Positions 15,615-23,872 of a stretch of DNA of 64,000 nucleotides are shown piece by piece. The stretch's first letter is position 1, and each line of letters opens with the position of its first letter. Source of the stretch: Planctomycetota bacterium (GTDB lineage Bacteria > Planctomycetota > UBA1135 > GCA-002686595). The stretch covers positions 186,001 to 250,000 of the forward strand of contig JACKHT010000004.1 of the NCBI GenBank assembly GCA_020638855.1, read 5' to 3'. The translations under genes and the position numbers were made by a program. The notes below the pieces were generated by a model that was not told where the DNA came from, ran no database searches, and saw only the letters and a program-made list of their open reading frames with translations.

Positions 15615-16850
15615 TCAGTCGGCGAAACGTTCCGCCGAGAAGAAGTCCGGATCGAACGCGGTCACCGGCTCGCCCGAAATCATCTGGGCCATGCCTTCTC
15701 CGATCGAGGGGGCCAGATGGAAGTCGCTCCCGGAGAACCCGACCACCATGTACAGGCCTTCGATGCCCTTTACCCGGCCGACGATGGGGCGATTGTCCTT
15801 CGTGACCGCGGTGTAGTGCGCCACCGAACCCATCACGGGCATGTCCTTGTACATCGGCAAGCGATCACACAGCGTGTTGCGCGCCCAGGTTTGGAACTCC
15901 TCGCTCGCGACCTTGGGCAGGTTTTTGAGATCGGTCACCCCCTGGAAGGCATCGATGCCGAGCCGCCCGATGCGCGTTTGGCCCGTATGGGGCTCGCAGT
16001 GCGCGTGCAGGCCGCGCGACAAGTCCAAAATCACCGGGTGGGGGACCGGCACCAATTCGAGCGGATCGGGCCGGAAGCGGGTTTCAAGCTCGGACGAGGT
16101 GCCTTCCAACGAGTCGTCGTACTCTTCGGCTTGGGTCGCCTCGGGCATCTGCAGGCACAGTTCCTCGGTGCGCACAACGCTCAAGGGCAACTCCACGCCC
16201 AGCTTGCCTAGGATGCTGGCGGTCCAGGAGCCGGTCGCGAGCACCACGTTGGGCGTTTCAAAGAACCCGGACGCGGTGTGGGCTCCCCGCACCTTGCCGT
16301 CGACCACTTCGATTTCGAGGTCCTTGACCCCCAAGCGCGTGGTAGCACCGCGGGCCCGCGCCAGCACGCTGAAGGTGGAAATCGCCTTGGCCGGGTCGAT
16401 GTAGCCTCCCTCGGCCTCGAATCGACCGACGGTGTTGTCGTTGACTTCGATGCCAGGAGCCAGCTTGCGGATCTCGTCGGCGTTGACCCGACGGGCCTTG
16501 ATCCCGATCGCGGTCTGCATCTCCAGGTCGTGGTCGAGCTTGGCAACGCCCTCCTTGTCCGACCCCGAAACGATGCCCAATACCCCAGTCCGACGCAGGC
16601 CCAGCGAGCGCCCGGTGCTGCTTTGGATGTGGTGGTAGAGTCGCACCGCGTCACGAGCCATGCCCGCCAGGGCGCGCTCCGAGTAGGTTTGGTGGACGAT
16701 GGCTCCGGCCCGCCCGGAGGACCCGGATCCGAGTTGATCGCGCTCGATGAGGATCACGGGCTCCTCAAGGGGGTCGTAGCGGCTGGCGACTTGCATCGCG
16801 ATGCACGTGCCCATGGCGCCACCACCAACGATCAGTACTTTGCCTTTCAT
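15615..16850 (-). CDS. FAD-dependent oxidoreductase, DAO family (glycine/sarcosine oxidase-like)
   Basis: The protein has 411 residues from ATG 16850 (GAAGAGA weakly resembles a ribosome site). A longer frame to a TTG at 16916 adds a Pro/Glu/Ala-rich tail that looks non-native. The N-terminal Rossmann motif 'VLIVGGGAMGTCIA' binds FAD, an acidic residue ends the second strand ('VILIERD'), and 'LGSGSSGRAGAIVHQTY' fits the DAO family substrate-side region. The C-terminal 'NRPIVGRVKGIEGLYMVVGF' with 'GIGEGMA'-type ending binds the FAD ribityl. Members oxidise N-methyl or alpha-amino groups of small amino acids. The substrate is unknown. It is monocistronic and convergent with the flagellar block. 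Confidence 0.85.
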   Translation of the reverse strand: MKGKVLIVGGGAMGTCIAMQVASRYDPLEEPVILIERDQLGSGSSGRAGAIVHQTYSERALAGMARDAVRLYHHIQSSTGRSLGLRRTGVLGIVSGSDKEGVAKLDHDLEMQTAIGIKARRVNADEIRKLAPGIEVNDNTVGRFEAEGGYIDPAKAISTFSVLARARGATTRLGVKDLEIEVVDGKVRGAHTASGFFETPNVVLATGSWTASILGKLGVELPLSVVRTEELCLQMPEATQAEEYDDSLEGTSSELETRFRPDPLELVPVPHPVILDLSRGLHAHCEPHTGQTRIGRLGIDAFQGVTDLKNLPKVASEEFQTWARNTLCDRLPMYKDMPVMGSVAHYTAVTKDNRPIVGRVKGIEGLYMVVGFSGSDFHLAPSIGEGMAQMISGEPVTAFDPDFFSAERFAD

Positions 16851-17266
16851 GGGGATCTCTTCGCTCGCTTCGGTTTCCGGTGCGTTGGCTTCGGGTGCGT
16901 CGGCATCCGGGATCAAGGTCTCCGGGGCCGCGTTCTCCGGTTCAGGGCGGCCCAGTGTACGGATCCCCCCAAAAAAGAGAATGGGGCGGTCCTACCGTGC
17001 AGAGCAATTTGGCCCCAAACCGCGAGTCCTCGGCCTACGCATCGACCTCGTCTCCGCTGGCGTGCGGCTGGCAGCATGTCCTGCGGCCAACCCGGTCGTA
17101 TGGTGCCCAAAGGCGCGTCCCAGCTTGCGACGGGCGCCCCCCAGGCGAACTCGGGGATCCCATGAGGGAAGCCCCGGGCCCAGATCCGGTGCAGGAGAGG
17201 GGATTCCCGCCACACAGATCGGGGAGGGCCCGGGACCTCGCTTCCGTTTCCGAAGCGTTGGGCTAG
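16851..17266. other. Intergenic region between divergent oxidoreductase and ispG
   Basis: About 416 bases without a convincing gene. It must hold the promoters of the two divergent genes, but no clear -35/-10 pair was found. Its main visible structure is the inverted repeat at 17173-17234 described separately. Confidence 0.6.
17173..17234 (+). promoter_or_regulatory. Long inverted repeat upstream of ispG
   Basis: CCCGGGCCC at 17173-17181 is complementary to GGGCCCGGG at 17226-17234, giving a 9-bp GC stem that closes a 44-base loop ending 32 bases before the first possible ispG start. Each arm is also nearly self-complementary, so it could instead be two palindromic binding sites. Function is unknown. 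Confidence 0.3.
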
Positions 17267-18424
17267 ATGGGGGCACAAAATGCTGAGAAACTGCACGCCA
17301 TGAGCCACGCCAAGCGCACCACCCGCTCGATCCGGGTCGGCCGCCTCACCATCGGGGGCGGGCCGATCGCCGTGCAGAGCATGGCGGCCACCCGCACCCA
17401 GGACTTGGTCGCCACCCGCCGCCAAATCGAGCTGCTCGAAGCCGCTGGTGCGGACCTGATCCGCATCGCCATCGACAGCAAGGCCGACGTGGAGGCCCTA
17501 GCCATCCTATGCCAGGCGACCGAGGTGCCGCTTTCGGTCGATCTCCAGGAGAACTACCGCCTGGCCGAAGCCGTTGCGCCCTACGTGCAAAAGGTGCGCT
17601 ACAACCCTGGCCACCTGCACCACCACGAGAAGTCCAAGACCGCCCGCGAGAAGGCGCACTGGTTGGCCGGCGTGGCCCGCGAGCACAACCTCGCGCTGCG
17701 CATCGGCTGCAACGCGGGCTCACTGGCCCCCGAATACCTCGAGCGCCACGGCCACGACAACGTTTCGGCTCTGGTTGAACAGGCCGTCGACCACTGCGGC
17801 TACCTAGACGAGGTGGGCTTCGAAAACTACCTGGTGTCGATCAAGGACTCCGATCCGCGCCTCGTGATCGAAGCCAACCAGCGCTTCGCCGCCGCCCGCC
17901 CTGACGTGCCTTTGCATCTGGGCGTGACCGAAGCCGGCATGCCCCCCGACGGCATCATCAAGACCCGCATCGCCTTCGAACAGCTCATCGCCCAAGGCAT
18001 CGGCGACACGATCCGCGTGTCCTTGACCGTGCCCTTTGAAAACAAAGGCCTCGAAATCCAAGTCGGCCGAGAAATCCTAGCCGACATCGAAGCAGGCCGC
18101 TTCCGCTCGGTCCCCAAGGGCTTCTTCGACGGCCTCAACATCATCGCCTGCCCCTCGTGCAGCCGCGTTGAGAACGAAAAGTTCATCGAACTCGCCGAAG
18201 ACGTCAAACGCGCCACCGCCTACGCCGCTGAACACGATATCACCATCGCCGTCATGGGCTGCCGCGTCAACGGCCCCGGCGAAACCGACGACGCCGACCT
18301 CGGCCTATGGTGCGGCCCCACCACGGTCAACCTCAAGAAAGGCCCCGAAACCATCGGCAGCTACTCCTACGACACAATCCTCCCCGCGCTCATGGCCGAA
18401 GTCGAGAAGCTGGTGCCGCAGTAA
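17267..18424 (+). CDS. ispG: 4-hydroxy-3-methylbut-2-en-1-yl diphosphate synthase (IspG/GcpE)
   Basis: The protein has 385 residues from ATG 17267; an internal ATG at 17300 (Met12) would give a more typical N-terminus. IspG catalyses the penultimate step of the MEP isoprenoid pathway, reducing MEcPP to HMBPP with a [4Fe-4S] cluster. 'RVGRLTIGGGPIAVQSM' marks the start of the TIM barrel. Cluster ligands are seen in 'CPSCSR' and 'VMGCRVNGPGE', with the conserved Glu following in the bridge domain. The length fits the shorter bacterial form without the plant-type insert. It is apparently monocistronic. Confidence 0.95.
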   Translation: MGAQNAEKLHAMSHAKRTTRSIRVGRLTIGGGPIAVQSMAATRTQDLVATRRQIELLEAAGADLIRIAIDSKADVEALAILCQATEVPLSVDLQENYRLAEAVAPYVQKVRYNPGHLHHHEKSKTAREKAHWLAGVAREHNLALRIGCNAGSLAPEYLERHGHDNVSALVEQAVDHCGYLDEVGFENYLVSIKDSDPRLVIEANQRFAAARPDVPLHLGVTEAGMPPDGIIKTRIAFEQLIAQGIGDTIRVSLTVPFENKGLEIQVGREILADIEAGRFRSVPKGFFDGLNIIACPSCSRVENEKFIELAEDVKRATAYAAEHDITIAVMGCRVNGPGETDDADLGLWCGPTTVNLKKGPETIGSYSYDTILPALMAEVEKLVPQ

Positions 18425-18530
18425 GACTGCGAACGTCCGACCTCGAAGCCAAGGGGTGCGCCAGCTAGTCCTGATTCAGGGAGGCTTGGTCCCCTCCCTA
18501 GAGCGGAGACAGATCGATCGAAGCATCCAC

Positions 18531-18683
18531 CGCGAAAGGATCCGCGAAGTGAAACGCCGCACCCGAGTCGCGACCCTCTTCCCAAACACCGAGTCTCTTC
18601 TGCGCCTCGCCGCCTCCGTCGTCATGGAGATCAGCGAGGACTGGGAGACCGGCCGCATCTACCTAAGCATGGACACCGAGTGA
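18531..18683 (+). pseudogene. IS256-family transposase, C-terminal remnant
   Basis: The frame ending at 18681-18683 encodes 'RERIREVKRRTRVATLFP', then 'LAASVVMEISEDWETGRIYL', which is the conserved C-terminus of IS256/Mutator transposases (x-x-R-R-T-R-V-x-x-x-F-P ... W-x-x-G-x-x-Y-L). The rest of the roughly 400-residue enzyme, including the DDE residues, is missing upstream, where the sequence abuts the ispG tail. It is a dead fragment. Confidence 0.78.
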
Positions 18684-18795
18684 GAATTTACACACGATCT
18701 GTTGCTCTGCCCACAAGTTGCGGTCGGCAGTCTGTGCACATGGAAACACCGCACACCACTTCCTCCGGCGCTGAACCGCGCATCTACTGGCACCC

Positions 18796-19314
18796 ATGCA
18801 TCGGCTCTTCTGGATCGAGCGCGCAATCAAGCAGCGCATCCAAGAACGCGGTCTGAGCCTCGAGGAAGCGCTTGCCCTGCGCCGTTAGGTGCGCGACCTT
18901 CGCTCACGCAAGGTCCAAAGGGTGATCTTCGTGCGGGCTTTTGACTTGCAGGAAGATCCAGCAATCTCGCCAGACTCGACTCTCGGCAAGGCCGTCACCT
19001 ATCTCATCAACCAGGCGGAGCCACTGCAGCTCAACTTGGAGGATGCGCGTGTGCCGATACACAACAACCATGCGGAGCAAGATCTGCGGCACGTCGCGAT
19101 CGGACGCAAGAACTACATGACCTTCGCCAGCGAGAAGGGCGGCGAAGTCGCGGCTCGCCTTTACTCGCTGGTGATTTCGGCGAAGCATGCGGGACTGGAC
19201 CCCGAGGCGTACGTACGCGAGCTGCTCTCAGCGGTCAGCATGACTCCGGATAAGGAGATCGCCAAGCTCACCCCTTGGGCCTGGGCTGAGGCACATCCGG
19301 AGTACAGGATCTAG
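18796..19314 (+). pseudogene. IS66-family transposase, C-terminal remnant with in-frame stop
   Basis: Bases 18889-19314 encode 141 residues with IS66 TnpC hallmarks: 'LGKAVTYLINQAEPLQLNLE', 'DARVPIHNNHAEQDLRHVAI' (the DDE-domain Glu region, usually EIDNNxAERAxRP) and 'GRKNYMTFASEKGGEVAARL', 'HAGLDPEAYV'. The same frame continues upstream through an amber codon at 18886-18888 into 'LFWIERAIKQRIQERGLSLE', which also fits the IS66 catalytic domain. Roughly the first two thirds of the transposase and the accessory tnpA/tnpB genes are absent, so it is a decayed element next to the IS256 remnant. Confidence 0.8.
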
Positions 19315-19401
19315 GCGTTTCCCCCTCAGCAGGGCAGAAATGCGGGGGGATGGGATGGCCGGACGGTTACCCGCCTCTCGCTATAAGCCGTGGCGCTCGA
19401 C

Positions 19402-19812
19402 TTACTGGAACACGAGTTCGACCGCGTTGGTGAAGTTTGAGGTGCCGCTGGCCCAATCGCGGTACCAGCATTGGAAGTACCAGTGCTGGCCGGCGGTGAT
19501 GGCGAAGGGGCCGGCTCCGGTAGGGGTATCGGCTAGGTCTAGGGCGAGTTGGCCTCGGCCGCTGGTGGTGGTTTGGAAGACTTCGCCGGTTCGGTTGTAG
19601 AAGCCCACCAGGTTCGAGAGGCAGAGGTTGCCGACCGAGCCCGCTGGTTGGTTCGTCACGCCGCTGCCAGTGCCGTTGAGGAAGCAGCCGAAGACTTGGG
19701 GCGGGAGTTGGCTGGCTTCCAAGGTGATATGGTTCAGGTACAGCTCGTCGCTCCCGAGGGCGCGCAGCACGCCGGGGGCGCCGGTGGAATTGGGCACGGC
19801 GGGATCGCAGTA
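19402..19812 (-). repeat. Surface module copy 1 (C-terminal, about 136 residues)
   Basis: The encoded domain begins 'YCDPAVPNSTGAPG', continues through 'PQVFGCFLNGTGSG', 'GSVGNLCLSNLVGFYN' and ends 'WYFQCWYRDWASGTSNFTNA' then VELVFQ. The order of landmarks (C-x-P..N-S-T-G, F-G-x-F-L, G-N-x-C-L, Y/F-N, W/Y-x-F-Q-x-W-x-R-D, S-N-F) is the same in the copies at 35090-35536, 43597-44004 and 50823-51272. It is most like the 43597 copy. Confidence 0.85.
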
Positions 19813-21156
19813 GGTGATACCGCGGGTGTACTCAAACTCGACCAGGAACACCGCGTCGAAGGGGCCAGGTAGCTCGACCTCCATGATCGACCAATGCCCG
19901 TCGCTCGACATGGCCAGCTCCGATTCGAAATTGGGCAGCCCAAACACGGGCACCCCGCTGAGCAGCGTCACGCCTTCCTGCAGGACCAAGTCCTGGTTGT
20001 GGAAGATGGCGGTATCGCGCAGGTAGTCGGGGTCATCGGTATCCAACAGCCACAGGACATCGCCCGTGTCGCTGAGCGGAATCACCCCGCCAAACCCATA
20101 GCCCCGGGTGGTCCAAACCCCCGGAAACGCCACCGGAGCGAAGTCACCTTCGTGGGCGAGCACATGGTCCACGCCGTTGTGGCGCACGAAGAGCCACGTG
20201 TCGTCGGCGTAGGGGCTGCGATCCCAGGCCGCGCAGACGAAATCGCCACGGTTGTTGAGTGAAAGCCTGGCCAAACTCAACTGCTTGAAGGCTTGGCCCG
20301 AGGCCACGGGAAACGTTTCACTCTCGTTGAACAGCAGCGTGTTGTTGCGATAGATGTTCGAATCGGTGGTGACGTCGCCCGGGGGCGCATCGTCGTCTTC
20401 TTCGTACCACAGAAAGTCACCGGCGTCGTTGATCGATTGGAGCCCCTTGACGAACGAAAAGGCTTGGATAGGTGTTACGTGGTAGCCCCCGGGAAGTGTT
20501 TCCCCCACCATCGCGACTTTGGTCTCGGTGGCGATTTGGCCCTGCGCATCGAGGGTCAAGGTGAGCAAGATGGGCGTGTCCCCGCTGCCACCCAGTGCCA
20601 CCGACGCGCCGAGCAGAATCGTGCCGGTGTTGTTCTGCCAAGCCTCTTCGATGCCTGAGTACAGGGTGCCCGCGGGCAAACCCGGAGCGGAACATGGGGT
20701 CACCCCGGTTCGGATCAAGACTTGCCCGTTGCGCACCAAAACCGTCCCCGCCGGAGTCCCGCCTGGGGTATTCACCAACGGAAAGGTCAGCAGCACGTCC
20801 CCTTCGTCGTTGAGGTCGACCACATCCAGGCTCGCCCCGGCGACGGTACCGCTGGGAGCGGCAAAACCGGTCACGGTGCCTTCTTGCCACACCACGCCTT
20901 GCTGGCTCAGCAAGTAGGCGTCGGCCGAAGCAGGGCCATCGCTGTCGAGCGCGATCAACCAATCGCCGCTGCGGTTCACGTCGACGTTGTCGATGCGCGT
21001 GACGAGTACCGAGGTGCCGGGCACCGGATCGCCAGCTCGCAAGAGCTCGGAGAAGGTTTGGGCGGAGGTACCGCCGACTAGGCAGCTCGCCAAAACCACC
21101 TTCGCTAGGAATCGGACCCCGCGCTGCCGCTGCATGGGACAAAAGGCAACATCCAT
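19402..21156 (-). CDS. Secreted protein with C-terminal planctomycete surface module
   Basis: The protein has 584 residues from ATG 21156, which has GAGGG just ahead and a TACAAT hexamer six bases upstream; a longer frame to 21417 lacks coding character. The signal peptide ends near 'GGTSAQ'. The body (about 30-445) has repeated strand motifs such as 'IDNVDVNRSGDWLIALDSDG', 'VVDLNDEGDVLLTFPL' and 'SLARLSLNNRGDFVCAAWD', typical of the degenerate beta-propeller 'N-x-x-G-x-x' repeats seen in planctomycete choice-of-anchor proteins. The last 136 residues are the module shared with three other proteins here. It is predicted extracellular; the function is unknown. Confidence 0.8.
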   Translation of the reverse strand: MDVAFCPMQRQRGVRFLAKVVLASCLVGGTSAQTFSELLRAGDPVPGTSVLVTRIDNVDVNRSGDWLIALDSDGPASADAYLLSQQGVVWQEGTVTGFAAPSGTVAGASLDVVDLNDEGDVLLTFPLVNTPGGTPAGTVLVRNGQVLIRTGVTPCSAPGLPAGTLYSGIEEAWQNNTGTILLGASVALGGSGDTPILLTLTLDAQGQIATETKVAMVGETLPGGYHVTPIQAFSFVKGLQSINDAGDFLWYEEDDDAPPGDVTTDSNIYRNNTLLFNESETFPVASGQAFKQLSLARLSLNNRGDFVCAAWDRSPYADDTWLFVRHNGVDHVLAHEGDFAPVAFPGVWTTRGYGFGGVIPLSDTGDVLWLLDTDDPDYLRDTAIFHNQDLVLQEGVTLLSGVPVFGLPNFESELAMSSDGHWSIMEVELPGPFDAVFLVEFEYTRGITYCDPAVPNSTGAPGVLRALGSDELYLNHITLEASQLPPQVFGCFLNGTGSGVTNQPAGSVGNLCLSNLVGFYNRTGEVFQTTTSGRGQLALDLADTPTGAGPFAITAGQHWYFQCWYRDWASGTSNFTNAVELVFQ

Positions 21157-21162
21157 GCCCTC

Positions 21163-21168
21163 ATTGTA
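21163..21168 (-). promoter_or_regulatory. -10-like hexamer six bases before ATG 21156
   Basis: Read on the minus strand the hexamer is TACAAT (5 of 6 to TATAAT), followed by GAGGGC and the ATG. A transcript starting seven bases past the hexamer would begin at the A of ATG, i.e. leaderless. No good -35 is seen. Confidence 0.45.
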
Positions 21169-21382
21169 AGGCACATCCCAAATCCCTCTAGGCCTGGGCC
21201 AGAACGACTCGTACTGGCCAAATCGGCCTCCCCATGGCAGGGATCCGGCCTCCCCAAGTCCGTGATCGAGAACCGCGAGCGGGTTCTTCCGCATCGAAAT
21301 CAAAGGTCCGCGCTGGGGGCCTATGCGGATCACGGATGGGTCGCTAGGGTGGCCCAGCGCCAAGTCCGCGCCCCCACCAGCT

Positions 21383-22339
21383 ATGAGCGAATCTCGACCT
21401 GCCCCCGCCGTTCGCAATTACCTCATAGATGGCCTGGTTTTGGCCGGAGCCGGAGTCGCGCTCTTGAGCTGGTTTGGACGCTTCCACTGGACCTTCGACC
21501 TGCTCAGCCACTTCCGGCTCCAAGAGGCCGTGGTCGTGTGGCTCTTGGCCGTCTTGGCTTGGGTCAGCGAGCGGCGTTTTGTCGCGGTGCTCGCCACGGG
21601 AGTTTTCTTGCTCCAGGCGAACTCGCTGCGGGCCATTTGGAGCCACCCGCTGGTGATTCCGATGGGCCAGCCACGGCTCAAGTGCGTCTACGCCAACCTG
21701 CACAGCGACAACGTCGACTTTGCGGCCATATTGGAGTGGATCGACCAGGAACAGCCCGACGTGATCGCCTTGCTCGAGTACTCCGCCGCTTGGGATGAGG
21801 CCATGCAACCGAAGCTCGCAGCTTGGCCCTACCGCGCGCTCCTGCCACGTGAGGACCATTTCGGCATCGCGCTCTACTCGCGCCGGCCGCTGGGGCAGAC
21901 CGATTGGTTTGTCCCCACGCCCGAAACGCCCCCCACCCTGGTGGCGAATTTCGCTTGGGAAGGGCGCGATGTGTCTTGGGTCCTCACCCACCCCTACCCG
22001 CCGGTTCGCGCCTGGGCCGCGAATATGCGTGACCAGGAATTGGCGGCGGTGGCCGAACTGCCTGCGCTCGACTCGCCCCACGCCGTGTTGTTGGGCGACT
22101 TGAATGCCACGCCCTGGTCCCGCGGTTACCGCTTGCTCTCGCGCGCCAAGCTGCGCGATGCCCGCTTGGGCCACGGCCTCCTGTCCACCTGGAACGCTGC
22201 CTGGCCGCGGGCCCTGCGCATCCCTATCGATACCTTGATGGTGGGACCGAAGTGGATCGTGGCCTCGATCGAAGTCGGCCCGCAAATCGGCAGCGACCAC
22301 TTGCCGCTCGTGTTCGAACTGTGTCCCTTGCCCCAATAG
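21383..22339 (+). CDS. Membrane-anchored endonuclease/exonuclease/phosphatase family protein
   Basis: The protein has 318 residues from ATG 21383; an in-frame ATG at 21323 would add 20 residues of low quality. Three hydrophobic segments occupy residues 12-95. The C-terminal EEP domain faces the outside: 'LKCVYANLHSDNV' (metal-binding Asn), 'QPDVIALLEYS' (catalytic Glu), 'DVSWVLTHPYPP' (catalytic His), 'HAVLLGDLNATPWS' (Asp/Asn pair) and 'IGSDHLPLV' (final Asp-His). All catalytic positions of the DNase I-like phosphodiesterase family are present. Substrates of this membrane-anchored subtype (YafD/VanJ-like) are uncertain. It ends eight bases before the next gene. Confidence 0.82.
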   Translation: MSESRPAPAVRNYLIDGLVLAGAGVALLSWFGRFHWTFDLLSHFRLQEAVVVWLLAVLAWVSERRFVAVLATGVFLLQANSLRAIWSHPLVIPMGQPRLKCVYANLHSDNVDFAAILEWIDQEQPDVIALLEYSAAWDEAMQPKLAAWPYRALLPREDHFGIALYSRRPLGQTDWFVPTPETPPTLVANFAWEGRDVSWVLTHPYPPVRAWAANMRDQELAAVAELPALDSPHAVLLGDLNATPWSRGYRLLSRAKLRDARLGHGLLSTWNAAWPRALRIPIDTLMVGPKWIVASIEVGPQIGSDHLPLVFELCPLPQ

Positions 22340-22347
22340 GTCGCGCC

Positions 22348-23325
22348 ATGGGCTCCTGGAAGCAAGCACTCGCCGCATGCTTGGCTTGGTTCGTGGTGAG
22401 TTGCGTTACGCCCCCCGCCGGGCTGCCTGAGGGACCCTACGTGCTGGTCCTGGGCACGGCTCAAGACGGTGGCCTGCCCCAACTCGGATGCCGCCGAACC
22501 TGTTGCGAGACCGCCCGCAAGGACCCGCATAAGAAGCGTTTGGTCACGAGCTTGCTGCTCGTCGATCCACGCAGCGGCCAGCGCTGGCTATTCGACGCAA
22601 GCCCCGATCTGCCCGAGCAGGTGGAGCGGGCGCGGGGCCACGGCGGACCCGGGCCCGATGCTCCGGGACGCCCGGCGTTGTTCGATGGCATCTTCCTGAC
22701 CCACGCCCATTTGGGGCATTACACCGGTCTGTTGCAGCTGGGCCGCGAAGCCTACGGCACGCAAACCACGCCCATCGTCGCCACGCCTTCCATGCTCGAG
22801 TTCCTCGAGCGCGAAGGTCCTTGGAACCTGCTCTTCGAAGCAGGCCATGCTAGCGCCGTCCCGCTAGAGCCCGGGGAGACCATGGCCTTGAGCCCCGACC
22901 TTGCGGTCACCGCTTGGTCCGTCCCCCACCGGCACGAATTCAGCGACACGGTTTGCTTTGTGATCCAAGGTCCGGGCGCAAGCCTTTTGTACCTGCCCGA
23001 CATCGACAAGCCCGGTATCGATAAATGGGAACGCTGGGATCGATCGCTCGCGGCGGTGCTGGGCCAAGTCGACTACGCCCTGATCGACGGCACCTTCTTT
23101 GGTCCCGATGAGTTGCCCGGTCGCGACATGTCCGAGGTCCCGCACCCCTTCATCGTCGAGACCCTGCGCGAACTGCAGCCCTTGGTTCCCGCCGAACGCC
23201 GCAAGGTGTGGTTCACGCACCTCAACCATTCGAACCCCGCTGCGGACCCGAAGAGCGACGCGGCCGAGTTTGTGCGCGCCAGCGGGGCGCATGTGCTAGC
23301 GGAAGGCCAAATCCTCGCGCTCTAG
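22348..23325 (+). CDS. PqqB-like metallo-beta-lactamase-fold lipoprotein
   Basis: The protein has 325 residues from ATG 22348. The signal peptide ends in the lipobox 'WFVVSC', so it is a lipoprotein. The MBL fold resembles PqqB: 'VLVLGTAQDGGLPQLGCRRT' at the first strand, 'DGIFLTHAHLGHYTGLLQLG' for the metal site (H-A-H-x-G-H), 'PIVATPSMLEFL', 'LLYLPDIDKPGIDKW' and 'KVWFTHLNHSNP'. A Cys-rich stretch (LGC..TCCE) near residue 40-50 is typical of this subgroup and may bind an extra metal. No other pqq genes are nearby, so a PQQ role is unlikely; it is probably a periplasmic hydrolase. Confidence 0.82.
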   Translation: MGSWKQALAACLAWFVVSCVTPPAGLPEGPYVLVLGTAQDGGLPQLGCRRTCCETARKDPHKKRLVTSLLLVDPRSGQRWLFDASPDLPEQVERARGHGGPGPDAPGRPALFDGIFLTHAHLGHYTGLLQLGREAYGTQTTPIVATPSMLEFLEREGPWNLLFEAGHASAVPLEPGETMALSPDLAVTAWSVPHRHEFSDTVCFVIQGPGASLLYLPDIDKPGIDKWERWDRSLAAVLGQVDYALIDGTFFGPDELPGRDMSEVPHPFIVETLRELQPLVPAERRKVWFTHLNHSNPAADPKSDAAEFVRASGAHVLAEGQILAL

Positions 23326-23333
23326 TGGCGCGC

Positions 23334-23813
23334 TCAGCCGCTGCACTCGACCGGCGTGGCCCCTAAGACGTCCACCAGCACCCGCGGATCGATTTCGACC
23401 AGAAACCCGCGTTGCCCGCCGTTGATCAAGATCCGGTCGAGCGCGAGGATGCTGGCCTCCACGAAGACGGGTAGCGCCCGCTTCGTGCCGAACGGGGACG
23501 TGCCGCCCACCAAGTAGCCGGTGTGCTTGTGGGCCTCGGCTTCGCTGCACGGCTCGATGGTCTTGCGATCGATTTCGCGGGCCAAGGCCTTGGTGGAAAC
23601 CTTGCGATCGCCATGCATCAGCACCAAGAGCGGCTGTTGCGCCTGATCTTTCATCACCAACGTCTTGACCACCTGGTGCGCGGGCATCCCCAGCTGCCGG
23701 GAGGCTTCGGCGGTGCCCCCCTTCGGCACGTAGTCGTAGGGACGCACTTCGAAGGCCACCCCATGGGTGGTCAGCCAGCGCGTGCCAGAGGTTGTTTTGT
23801 GGGGTTGGACCAT
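23334..23813 (-). CDS. ybaK: Cys-tRNA(Pro)/Cys-tRNA(Cys) deacylase YbaK
   Basis: The 159-residue protein belongs to the YbaK/EbsC family, which hydrolyses mischarged Cys-tRNA(Pro) in trans. Signatures are 'QVVKTLVMKD', 'VLMHGDRKVSTKALARE' (the catalytic Lys region), 'HTGYLVGGTSPFGTKRALPV' and 'LINGGQRGFLVEIDP'. The length matches the family. It is convergent with the lipoprotein gene (eight bases apart) and divergent from the SbcD-like gene, with 59 bases between the two starts. Confidence 0.93.
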   Translation of the reverse strand: MVQPHKTTSGTRWLTTHGVAFEVRPYDYVPKGGTAEASRQLGMPAHQVVKTLVMKDQAQQPLLVLMHGDRKVSTKALAREIDRKTIEPCSEAEAHKHTGYLVGGTSPFGTKRALPVFVEASILALDRILINGGQRGFLVEIDPRVLVDVLGATPVECSG

Positions 23814-23860
23814 GCCGTCGGGAGTGCGGGCCCAGGATACATTCCGGGCGCGGTCTGGAG

Positions 23861-23866
23861 TACGAT
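23861..23866 (+). promoter_or_regulatory. -10-like hexamer six bases before ATG 23873
   Basis: TACGAT is followed by GGGCCC and then the ATG of the nuclease gene, the same geometry as at several other transcription-unit starts here. This favours ATG 23873 as both transcription and translation start. No clear -35. Confidence 0.4.
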
Positions 23867-23872
23867 GGGCCC

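Noticed and set aside
18702..18944. 80-codon open frame between the two transposase remnants
   Set aside because: It overlaps the IS66 remnant in another frame and its product has no similarity or start signal.
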